From the NCBI RefSeq assembly GCF_004193775.1, contig NC_041008.1, forward strand, positions 17,131,731-17,195,730: a stretch of DNA of 64,000 nucleotides. Direction: 5' to 3'. The position numbers and the translations under genes were made by a program. Positions within the stretch are counted from its first letter, which is position 1, and each line of letters opens with the position of its first letter. This DNA comes from Glycine soja. Its lineage: Eukaryota > Streptophyta > Magnoliopsida > Fabales > Fabaceae. The notes below the pieces were generated by a model. That model made no database searches and had not been told where the DNA came from. It saw only the letters and a program-made list of their open reading frames with translations. Positions 22,561 to 33,400 of this stretch are shown in pieces.

Positions 22561-22869
22561 AAGGGGGTAGGGACGAAGGCTGTTGGAATAAGGATTGGTA
22601 TTTGTGAAGAAGGGTGTTAATGGCTGGGATATGATGGAGGGGTGGTGACGATGGTGTAGGGGAGTCTGCAGGGAGGAGAGAGAGATGGAATAAACCTGAG
22701 GTAGAACTAGTGGAGAGCATTCGTTTTACCTGGTTTGCTGAGGCTGGGTTGGGGTCCGATTGAACATCCGCGTGAAGGTTGATGGACTTGCCTGAGTATG
22801 AGAATTGCATGGTGAAGGAAGCGTAGTTGGTGATGACGGGTCCCAAGGTTCGAAGCCATTCCACTCTTA

Positions 22870-24160
22870 GAACCACTTCAGCTCCACTGAGAGGAAGGAT
22901 GCGCAAGGTCACCGTGAACGTATGGTCTTGGATGAGAAGCTTCGTATCGGAGCACAATTGGTTGCAAGTCATTACTGAACCATTACCCACCATTACCCTA
23001 AGGGGCAAGGTGTCTTCAACAGGTAAATTTAGGAACTTAGCAACGCGGGGCTGGACAAAATTATGCGTGCTCCCGCTATCTATCAGGATAGTGACGCGTG
23101 TCTTATTAATGAACCCATAAAGGCGGAAAGTATTTGTGGCTGGCACACCTGCCATGGCGTGAAGGCTAACGTGGGGTTGGAGTGTGGAAGGATCGAAGGT
23201 GGGTTCAGGTTCGTGGATATCGGGTTGAGGTTCAAGTGGGTAGGTTCGTGGTGGGTCCTCGAGGGTTATTTCTGATGGAAGGGGTTCCTCAGAGTCTGCG
23301 ATGAGGAACAAGACGCGTCCCTTGCAGCGGTGAGATGAGCTCCATTTCTCATCGCAATTGTAGCATAGGCCTTTTTCGCGCCGGTAGGCCATGTCTTCCT
23401 GGGTTCTTTGGATGAAGGGAGGTTTATGTTTGGGTGGTTGGCTCGTGTGGGTAGGAGGAAGAGATGATTGTGAGGGTGGGAGGGAAGGTGAGGTTCTGGA
23501 ATGGTATCTCCTTCGATCGTTTATTTTGTCTTCCTGGAGACGTGACAATGAAGTAGCTTGGGGTAATGAAATGGGTTGAAAAGCCTATACCTCTCGTCGG
23601 ATTTCTGGACTTAGGCCGGAGATGAAGCAGCTTAATAGGATCGAAGGGGAGAGGCCGATGATTCGGTTAGCTAGCTTCTCAAATGCAGTGAGGTACTCTG
23701 TGACGGAGCTCCATTGAACAAGCTTGAATAATGTGCCTCGTGGATCATCGTAAAAGGAGGGGGCAAAACGAGCTTCAACTGCCTGAAGCAGCGCCGACCA
23801 TGACGTAATGAAGCCGTTTTGGAACATCCACTGGAACCAACTTAACGCCGGTCCGTCGAGGTAGAAGGAGACCACGGTAATACGTTCCTCTTCCAGTGTT
23901 CCTTGGTACTCAAAGAATTGTGAGATTTTAAAGATCCACCCAAGCGGATCGTGGCCGCCAAATCGAGGTACGTCGAGTTTGACTGGTGGTCTCGAGGGGT
24001 AGGAAGGTTGAGTTGCCGGCGGCGTGGGGGTGGTGAACTGCGAGAGTCGTTCACACATAGCCTCAACCTTGTGAGCGAGGTCTGAATGTCTTTCTGAAAG
24101 GGCGACAATGGCCTCTTCCAGACGATCGGTAATGGTACGCCTGGTGCCATGTTCCGCCAT
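22870..24160 (-). pseudogene. Chromovirus gag and protease region
   Basis: Gag begins at the ATG at 24160 (MAEHGTRRTITDRLEEAI). A retrotransposon gag domain is readable (LDVPRFGGHDPLGWIFKISQ, about 24000-23910). An in-frame TAG at about 23585 interrupts it after SPEIRREV. The frame continues into a Cys-rich knuckle (CYNCDEKWSSSHRCKG, about 23365-23315) and the aspartic protease signature LIDSGSTHNF (about 23085). The nonsense codon lies where homologous elements have a coding triplet. Confidence 0.85.
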
Positions 24161-24176
24161 GGCAGGTCGGACCAAT

Positions 24177-24586
24177 TGATATGCGTTGGTTTTAGAGAGA
24201 GAGAGTGGAAGAAGAAGATGAAGGTCATGGGGAGAGATAGACTTTCCTTGATTCGAGGTCAAGGGCCTCCTTGCTAAGCTATTAGTTTTTGAAAGTATAT
24301 TCCTTGTTTATTCTCATTCCCGAGCAAGCTTTTATACAATGGAGTTTAACGATGATAACAGTTACAGACTCTAACGGTTTCGTAACTAACTACCCAACGG
24401 CCTAACCAACTAACCCCTTGTTTATACAAAGCGTGGCTTATCAACACGTGGCTTAACTCTATGCATGCATGGAGTCACGTGCTCACGTATTCTTCTAGAT
24501 ACTTAGGTCGCGTAGTGTTCCTTCTTGGCCTGTCTTCGTGAGTTGTTGCAGGTGGTGGGGTTCCCTTCTCACTGCTGCTGCTAACA
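24177..24586 (-). repeat. 5' LTR of the chromovirus (right in the window)
   Basis: 410 bp, starts TGATATGCGT and ends CTGCTAACA on the plus strand. It has one extra T relative to the other LTR near 24340. Confidence 0.93.
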
Positions 24587-24640
24587 GAATCAAAGACATG
24601 ATGCTATTGAGCACCAAACTGTGGATATCACCAAAAGAGA

Positions 24641-24892
24641 GGTACTTTATCTTATCTTGAATATCATTTTTGTTATCATAATTTCTTTGTAGTTATAAAT
24701 GATTTTTCAATTTGTTAACAATTAAATTGATCCTTATCAATTAAGAAAGTCTGTCATTATAATATTAATTTGTAAATTAATTAATCATAAAGTGGTATTG
24801 AATTGACAGGTTTCTGGCGTACGTTAAATAACAGTACAAATGATTTGAAGATTTAAAATATGTAAAATTCGATTGATGTGATCTGAAAATTA

Positions 24893-24930
<38 letters not shown>

Positions 24931-25117
24931 ATTTTGAAACAATTAATTTAAAAAATAATAATTATACAATGTAAAATGATTATTGATATAAAATTATATT
25001 ACATTATACATATTAAACTCTAATTTAATTTAAATGTTATAACAAATTAATATTAATTGATATTTGTTTAAAACCTCCTAGCTAAACAACTTATAATTGG
25101 ACTAAACTGAGCATCTT
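24641..25117. other. Non-coding, with an (AT)n microsatellite at 24896-24926
   Basis: Presumed remains of the DUF674 intron after the GT donor, then unrelated AT-rich DNA. A pure AT dinucleotide run occupies 24896-24926. Confidence 0.5.
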
Positions 25118-26905
25118 GTTTAAATTGTCTTTTCAATTCAGGTGTTGGGCCTCATAAGTTAATGGGAAAATGACACTCGGTTGAGGATTGGAGGAATTTG
25201 ACACTTCAACATGTTAAAAGAAAGATCTAAACTCTATTTGTACCAAATGGAAAAATGTAGCTGGAATTTGCCCAGTTAAATCATTATGAGATAAGTTCAA
25301 TACTCAAATTCTTATCAAGTTTCCAAGCTCATATGGGATATTTCCCTTCAGTTTATTGTAGGATAAGTCAATTCCTCACATATAAGCAAGGATGGTCCCC
25401 TTGTAAGTGTCTATTATTTTCTTTGAAGTGAAATTTGCTTTCTCGTGCAGAATTGATAGTTGGGCCACGCTTGGGGAAACAACCGAAATACTATCACTGA
25501 AATCTACATCATAGCCAGAAAACATTTCCAACAATTCAATCCGGTGCTTATTCTCAAAAGGCATTTTACCAAAGCAATTGGGTATAGCACCATAAAAATT
25601 GTTATTAGAAAGTTCTACTATGTTTAAATCTACCATTTGACATAACTGCTCTGGTATATCCCCGATAAAGATATTACGTTTTAAAAGGAGAAAACTCAAC
25701 CTTTTATAACTAAGGTTCTGTATCAGATCTTGAAGTTAGATATTTCATTGTAGCTAAGGTCTATCATCACCAAAGAGTTTCCATTGCACATGCTTTTGAA
25801 CAATCCACTTAAATGATTGTTATTCCAATGCATAAATGCCACGGGAGAATTTGCAAATGATGGAACACGACCAATAAAATTATTTTGGCAGGGATTTAAA
25901 TAAGTTAGATCTTTAACTTCAACCAATTGTCTGACAACCAACTCAGGTACTTTTCCAGACAATTGGTTGTCAGATAGATCTCATTTATCCAATAAGTTCG
26001 TTTGGCTTAGGTCACAAGGAATTGAACCTTGGATGTTGTTTCTAGAAAAGTTAAGATATTGCAAATTTGAATAAATTGAACTTATGTTGCTAGATATTTG
26101 GCCATTTATGGTATTGTCAGCCACATCAATTGTCCTTACGTTAGGAAAGGGACACAATGGTAGCCGAAAAGCACCGGTGAAAGAGCAATTTCTAAAAAGA
26201 GCTTCATTTTTGTGTTGTTTTCCAACAACCAGAGAGGAAATTTTCCTTCCAACTACTCAAATTTAGACTAGTTAAACTGTTTTGCTAAAGAAGAAAATTG
26301 GGGAGATGAAGAGAATTTGTCTGAATTGTCAAGACACACTAAGCACTTGTAACTGAAATTTTGGAATCCATGTTTTCAAACTATGTTGTGGGTCCAATAC
26401 GACTTTGTTTCCTCCACCATAGATGAACTTTATCTTTGAATTATTGGCAAATGTTGCTAAAGAAACATGAAATTAAAATTGGTTTTCTATAAAACCAAAA
26501 TATTCAAGTGATTTAAGAAGGATTGCAAGGTTAGAATTGAAATTTTCAATGAAGTGATTATAAGAAATTTCCAACTTCTTGAGAGATTTCATGTTAACAA
26601 AAGATGAGAGAAGGGGTCTCTCAAATTCATTTCTGGATAAATCTAACTCCTCCAGCTTCTTTAGCTTTGACCAATCTGAGAAACAAATATTTTAAAAGGA
26701 AAAAATGCACCTTATTAGTGACATAAAGAAAAAGATGATAATGTTTGACCAAACTAAAGAAAAAAATGTATAAAATATAAATTTGATGAATAACTAAAAA
26801 ATAAATCAATAAATACATGTAATTATCGGCAAGAGGAAGGATGTCATTTACTATTGTTGTCCAGTGTCAAATGTTTCTAGGTTACTTAAATCATGAAAAT
26901 CTACA
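25118..26905 (-). pseudogene. LRR receptor-like protein pseudogene
   Basis: Related to the RLP genes at 30500-35882 and 52933-58909. Two exon equivalents can be matched: a short one at about 26829-26900 (equivalent to exon 6, with an internal deletion of about 75 bp) and the main LRR exon at about 25118-26680. Readable LRR stretches include YNEISNF, NNFIGRVPSFANSPV and IVELSNNNFYGAIPNCFGKM, plus island-domain residues. Several LRR units in the middle, the transmembrane segment and all 5' exons are missing, and stops occur throughout. It lies head to tail with the other RLPs on the same strand, so it is an older member of the cluster. Confidence 0.88.
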
Positions 26906-28065
26906 ATAATACAAAACAAATTTTACTATGAGCCTAAATGTGACAAAATTTTTATCCAGAGAAATTCATAAATATTATTATCCAGAGAAATTCATTGCTC
27001 CTCATAGAAAACACCCTAAAAGATGATAAAACTTGCAATTACTTCCTTCGCTAGTTTCCATCAATCATATTCTCATCTAAATAAAGGGCTTTCGATCTGC
27101 ATAGACTTTTTGAGCCGAAAAATGTAATGTGAAATAACTAAAAAAATGTAAATAAATTTTAATTAGGCAGATTGTGACAAAGTAGATAAGTAGTCTCTTC
27201 CTGCTAAAAAAGTAGATTAGTCTCAACTATGAAGGAGACAAATATATTTTGTTACAAATGAATTTCGACTAAATAAGGCACAATTAATTTTGAGATTTGT
27301 ATTTATTTAAAACCAAAATATAAGAATTTTTTTGTTGCTTATATTCGTGTTTTGAAAGAAGTATCAACACTACTATAGACTTAAATTATAATTTAAAAAA
27401 TGTCATGAAGTGAATATAAATATAAGAAAATATAATTAATTTCATCCTATTTAATTATGTAATTCTCAAAGATCATTTGTTTAATTCTAATTTTATTTTC
27501 AGATTTTTTTATTTGTGATATTAAGTTCTAATAAAACACAGATCAGAAAAAATATATTAATTTTCTTAATTAAAATTGATATATTTATTGAACTATTAAC
27601 ACCATTACTCGTCCATTTGTTAAAAAATTATCCCTTAGGAGTAATGTTATTATATCTAACCACCATTGGGCAGAGTATTTTAAATAAGGATCAAACCTTT
27701 ACCAGTTCCCTTTCTTGGAAACGACTATCAATGCACATTCCTAATCAAATCGTTTCATTGTACAAGTGACTTAAATGGCACGAGATTTTCAAGATTAAAT
27801 ACGAATTGAAAAGTCAAAGGACACGGTTGAAATTGAAACACTCCGTTAATTTTCTTCCTTCATTTCCCAATTCCTATCCTTGAATCTCTCTTCACGATGC
27901 ACATTTCCAGAAAATTCATTAAAAATAGAGTCAAAGTGACTTTACATTTCGATATAAATATTTGAGGTGCCTGGAAAAGCTCTTGGCAACACAAGAAAGT
28001 TATTTTCAACTCTTGAATAAAATAATTTGTACTCTCTTAGAAACTTAACTATTGCCTGCTTTACC
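26906..28065. other. Intergenic DNA and 5' flank of the next DUF674 copy
   Basis: No gene found. A TATA-like GATATAAATA lies at 27951-27960, about 105 bp upstream of the DUF674 start. A 37-bp stretch here (27903-27939) recurs inside the gene at 28303-28339. Confidence 0.5.
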
Positions 28066-29195
28066 ATGGCTGATGTTAAAACTGAGGTTACCTTGAAGCT
28101 TGTGGTAATCATAGGTAGAAATGAAGTTCTCTTTGTGGAGGCAGGGAAGGACTTTGTGGATGCTCTGTTTAGCTTTCTAAAATTACCTTTGAGAACCGTT
28201 GCAAGACTTGTGCTTAAGGAGCCAAATGTGCAGCCAATTGAAGTTGCATCACTGAGTTCACTCTATCAGAGTGTGGAGAATCTTTACATTTTTTATATAA
28301 ATATTTCCAGAAAATTCATTAAAAATAGAGTCAAAGTGATTTTAATGCAAGTGATAGTAGCAAAACCAACATGGAAATAATAAACAGAAAGTCAAATGGC
28401 CAGATAGTGTTTGCTCAAGGAAAAGAAGATTTTGCTGACTTTATTTCTAGTTTGCTGACTATTCCTTTAGGAGGAATGCTACACTTGACAGAAGGTTGTT
28501 CTTCTTTGGGCAGCGTTGAAGGATTGTATAAGAGTGTTGTTGATTTTGAAGAAGTTATTGGACTTCAAAGGAAGTAAAGAATAATCTTGTTGATCGTGTT
28601 CTTGCTCCACAGTTCAAATTAAGCAACCTCATGACATCAATTTATAAGGATGTTTCAAAATATTTTTGTTACACTGAGAACAGCTACACAAATCTTAGCC
28701 ACGCTCATTATATCCGAGCTGTAATCACGTAACAAACCTTACTGTTTGCTATCTAACTTCTACAAAGGAAAATTGACAACAGCTAAGGAAGCTGTACGGC
28801 TTTGGAGTTTGTTGATAGCATATCTGAGACAGCTAATAGTAAAGGATATGTTAAAGGACCAATAATGTACATGGCAACAGATGATTTGGTAGTGACACTC
28901 ATGTCCTCCATTTCTGTCATATCTTTACTAAGCAGTGTGTGCATTCATGTTAATGACTTGGAAGAGAAAGTGGTAAACATTGGCATCAACGTTGTAAGAA
29001 GAGTAAAAAAAAAAAAAAACATCACATCCCTTTTATGTTTTTTATTTTTTTGAAATTTGTATTACCTTAGCTTGATTTGCCAATAGACTTTCTAGAATTG
29101 CTGTGTTGGTGCAGGGTGTCCTCATACTACAAGCATCTTTGACATCTACATCAGTCCTATCAGTTGGTCTCGGCCACTTATTAACCCCACGTTAA
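28066..29195 (+). pseudogene. DUF674 family gene, probably decayed
   Basis: Starts MADVKTEVTLKLVV at 28066 and reads the family motifs NEVLFVEAGKDFVDALFSFL, TVARLVLKEPN and SLSSLYQSVENL. It then runs into an inserted AT-rich piece and stops at 28378-28380. A second family segment follows in another frame from 28371 (QIVFAQGKEDFADFISSLLT, IPLGGM, SLGSVEGLYKSV), then LAPQFKLSNLM near 28600, then GPIMYMATDDLVVTLMSSIS at about 28856-28915 and, after an intron-like gap, GVLILQASLTSTSVLSVGL near 29116. The order matches a two-repeat DUF674 protein, but the Cys-rich middle is missing and at least two frame breaks are present. Weak splicing into a short protein cannot be excluded. Confidence 0.75.
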
Positions 29196-30161
29196 GGAGG
29201 AGAACTGAGTAATTAATAATATTGTTCTGTATTTAGGACACATCATGGACAAATGCTATATTTAGCAGGATAGTTACTTATAGTCCTTTGACTTGCCTTG
29301 AGAATTAAAAATGTTCTATTGTCCTACAATTATTTTCTAGATTTGCAAATACTTAGGTGGTTTATACATTAGGAAATGGAAAAGAAAAAGAAAATCTTAA
29401 TTTTAGACAGAATGGTTCTAATTGAAGGTTGTCTTTGGTTTACTAGAATCAGTAAATCAATCCCACACAACATGCTTAAAAACAGTTAGGCAAATTATTT
29501 AAAAGATTAAGTGGCATGGAGAACAGTTATCATAAAATCAAATCATTGTGCAAGTTGCTTAAAAGCAATTAACGAGTGAATGAAAAATTTGAGATTTATG
29601 GCTCAACATTGCAAATATGTTTCACGCAAGTAAAACCGAAATCAAAATAAATTGGTCAATATTTATATTTTCCAACACCCCAACTCTATTTGCAGTGAAA
29701 ATGATCCATTATCATCATGCACACAACAAGTGAATATTAATCAATCAGTTAATTATGTGCAATTTTAAAGAGAGGGAGATAAAGCATTATCTTCCCCGGT
29801 TGGGGAAGTAGCTGTAGCTTCAGTTTTTGAATCTCAATGGGTCAAGACTTTTGAGATTATGATATGATTAGAGTAGTGTTTCATGAGCCAGTGAGATAGA
29901 TACCTTAGTTGGCTGATTACTGGTTAATTATGTCCATTTTGCTCATATTGTGCATTTTGCCAAGAAACCTATACTATTTTGTTTTATCTATTACACTTTT
30001 TTTTATTTTATTTCAGGAGCATGTGAGACTCCATTAAGAATTAATGACTAATGGTGCAATATCCTTGTTTTTGCCTTTTCACCTAATGCTTGTTCTCATG
30101 TGATATTTATTTACATTTTATTTGTAAGAGAAATGAATAAATTTACGATTTATGAAATGAA
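29196..30161. other. Intergenic DNA, no gene seen
   Basis: AT-rich with no ORF or repeat that I can support. It ends where homology with block B starts (30162). Confidence 0.5.
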
Positions 30162-30499
30162 ATTAATTAACCTGTTTGAAAATTTTAAGTTGAATCTATT
30201 TAATAAGAAGTTTAATATTTGTTAATGTGATGTCCCAGGAAAGGTTATCACATCCCAAATAGCAGATTCATGTAGATAACGTGTAAGGATTTCAAGTCAA
30301 TGGACAAGAGGAAAAGCTCTACTAATTGCTAAAGAAGGCCTTTCTGGTGTGATATAACAACATTGATGAACATGTTCAATGTCCTACAATTCATATTATT
30401 TTCATACGGCATATATGTGACCTTTATTATATTGTATCAAACTTAGAGCAAACAAACATGCAACTCATTCTAGATATACAACTTAATATATTACATATT

Positions 30500-33400
30500 T
30501 CAAATTTTGAAAACCTTGCTACAATTATCCATGATAAAGTAGTAGCAATTCATGCTCACCAATTCCATGTAGTAAAACCATGCCTGCCTCCAGTAAGGAT
30601 TGATGTATAAAGCTGTTGCAATCACCAACAATGCTGATGTGTATGACACGACAAAGCTCACACAAAAAAAATTCATGTCCACCAAACTATCATAGTGTTC
30701 ATCAGTGTCAGAGTCATTTGGTATAACAATAGGTGGAGGGTTGCAACTCTTTGGCAGTGGAAGTCCACAAAGCAACGGGTTACCCTCATAGCTGCTTTCA
30801 TCAAATGTGGAAAATTGTTCTTTAAATTCAGGTGTTGGACATGATAAGTTATTGTGTGCCACACTAAATACTTCAAGTGAGGTTAACGTGGTCAGTTGAG
30901 GAGGAATTCGACCGTTCAACATGTTAAAAGAAAGATCCAAACTCTCTGTTTGTACCAAATGGGAGAATGTAGCTGGAATTTGCCCAGTTAAATCATTGTG
31001 GGATAAGTTCAATGTACGAATTTTTGTCAAGTTTCCAAGCTCAGATGGGATATTTCCCTTCAATTTGTTGTGGGATAAGTCAATTCCTGACATATAAACA
31101 AGGATGCTCCCCATGTAAGTGTCTGTTCTTTTCTTTGCAGTGAAATTGGATTTCTCTTGAACATTTGGTAGTTCATATCTTTCAGTTCCATCTCTGTTAT
31201 CAGGTTCAGGAATCAAATGATAAAAATCTTGCAACAATTCGGCAGGGTCCTTAACCTCAAAAGGCATTTTACCCAAGCAATTGGGTATTGCACCAGAAAA
31301 ATTGTTATGAGAAAGGTCTAGTATGCTTAAATCTGTCAATTGGCATAACTGCTTTGGTATATCTCCAATAAAGTGATTACCTTTCAAAAGGAGAAAATTC
31401 AACCTTGTATAACTAAGGTCTTGTATCATATCTTGAATCTTGCTTGATATTTCATTGTAGCTAAGGTCTAGCATCACTAAAGAAGAGTTTTCATTGAACA
31501 TTCTTTTTGACAATCCACTTAAATGATTGTTGTTCAAATGGATAAATTGCAAGTTAGAATTTGCAAATGATGGAACATGACCAGTCAAATTATTTTGGGA
31601 GAGATCTAAATGACTTAGATTTTCAGGTTCTGCCAATTCTATTGGAATGGATCCTTCAAAATGGTTATTGGACATATAAAGCCCCTGCAACCTTGAGAAT
31701 TTTTCTACATAACTTGGAAGCTTTCCCACCAAATGATTATTGCTTACATCCAATAAAACGACTGATGAGTTAAAAATGTTGCTTGGGAGTCTACCAGTAA
31801 ATCTATTATGGCTCAATATCAAGGTCTCCAAACCATTAGGGATATTCAAAATAGGTCCCTCAAGCATATTGTTTGAAAGTTTCAAGAATTGGAGTGGGTG
31901 TCCATCTGCTAATATGTTCTCAGGTATTTTTCCAGACAATTGGTTCTCGGAAAGATCCAATAAATACAATAAGCTCATTTGGCCTAACTCACTAGGAATT
32001 GATCCTTGGATGTTGTTCCCAGACAAGTTTAGATATTGCAAATTTGGATAAATTGAACTGATATTGTTGCTAGGAATTTGGCCATATACGGTATTGTCCG
32101 ACACGTCAATTGTTTGTATGTTAGGAAGGGGGCTCATTGGTAGCTGGAAAGTACCAGTGAAAGAACAATTCCTAAATAGAGCATCGGTCATTTTTGTGTT
32201 GTTTTCCAACAACCAATGAGGAAAGTCTCCTTCCAACTTCCAACCACTCAAATCTATATAGGTTAAATTGTTTTGGTAAAGAAGAAAATTTGGGAGAGGA
32301 AGAGATTTAGTCTCAGTTGTCGAAGACACAATAAGCTTTTGTAACTTAAATTTTGGAATCCATGTTTGCAAACTATGTTGTGAGTCCAATACGACTCTGT
32401 TTCCTTCACCATAGATGAACTTGATCTTTGAAAGATTGGCAAATGGAGTGAAAGACACAGGAACTTCAAATTGGTTTCCCGTGAAATCAAAATATTCAAG
32501 TGATGTAAGGCTTGCAAGGTTAGAATCAAAATTTCCAATGAAGTGATTTCCAGAAATTTCCAAATTCCGTAGAGATGTCATGTTAACAAAAGATGAGGGA
32601 AGTGGTCCCTCAAATTCGTTTCTGGATAGATATAACTCCTCCAACTTCTTTAGCTTAAACCAATCTGAAAAATAAAATTTTGACAAATAAATAAATAAAT
32701 CCATCTTATTTGTGAAATAATGAAAAAGGGCGATAATAATTGACCAAACTAAGAAAAACTTGTATACAATAAATGTGATGAATAACAAAAGAGTAAAAAT
32801 CAAATATACATGCAATTACCCGTGGGAGGAAGGGTGCCATTTATATCACATTGTTGAAGAGACAAAACTTTTAAAGATGTCAATTCCCCGATATTTTTTA
32901 AAAACTCATTTTCCAGGTTATTGTAGTCCAATATCAAATGTTCTAGGTTACTTAAATCATGAAAATCTGCATAAAAGAGAAAATGATACAAAGCTTAATT
33001 AGTGTAAGATAAAGGGCATTAATTTATATAGAGAAATTAGAAACTACCTTGAACAACAATTGTTATTTTGTTTCAGTCATTTTAATTGTTTTGGTTTTTA
33101 TAATTGTTTCAGCTGTTTTTATAAGTAATAATTATCAATATGCATAATAGAGCATGATGATAAATATCTCATCCCACGTTTTCATCTCCATCCTCACTCT
33201 TATCTTCGCCCTGCATCTCTATCAAAGGTAAAAAAATTTATACACCCGATCTCTCGGGTTTATATATATATGTCCCATGTCCATTCTGTTTCACTCAGAG
33301 TGACTATTACTTCTAATTTTATCGGAAGTACCCCAAGAAACAAAAATGACTATAACATTAAAATAATAAATTTATGAATATTTTTTTGTCTAATTTAAAA

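Larger units (their letters stand above)
19415..24586 (-). mobile_element. Complete but inactive Ty3/gypsy chromovirus
   Basis: A 5172-bp element with LTRs at 19415-19823 and 24177-24586 and a perfect 5-bp target duplication GAATC (19410-19414, 24587-24591). Coding order on the minus strand is gag, protease, reverse transcriptase, RNase H, integrase, chromodomain, as in the chromovirus branch of Metaviridae. By eye the LTRs differ at 13 positions (11 transitions) and one indel, about 3 percent. A purine-rich tract (rc of about 19824-19842) precedes the downstream LTR. Directly after the upstream LTR, where a tRNA-Met-type primer-binding site is usual, only TTGGT is followed by unrelated sequence. 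Gag starts 17 bp from the LTR. Small size suggests the Reina branch (inference). Confidence 0.93.
18835..24640 (+). pseudogene. DUF674 pseudogene interrupted by a Ty3/gypsy element
   Basis: A DUF674-family gene, function unknown. The start ATG is at 18835 (MAAATATPSDEQVHKVALKV). The first frame runs to a stop at 18999 after FEFLNNAFGDYY, where one extra base breaks the normal frame. Homology continues in other frames (EEEYLRTQTSKEMLLHPRNP near 19080-19140; a Cys-rich RNQRCHCGKVM near 19240; ENGFVNKTASFIIYDDM near 19300) up to LGI at 19414. There a 5172-bp retrotransposon sits. After it the exon resumes (24592-24640; DAIEHQTVDITKRE in a frame shifted by a one-base deletion) and ends at a GT donor near 24640. 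No later exon follows. The frameshifts mean the gene was already failing or decayed after insertion. Confidence 0.85.
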
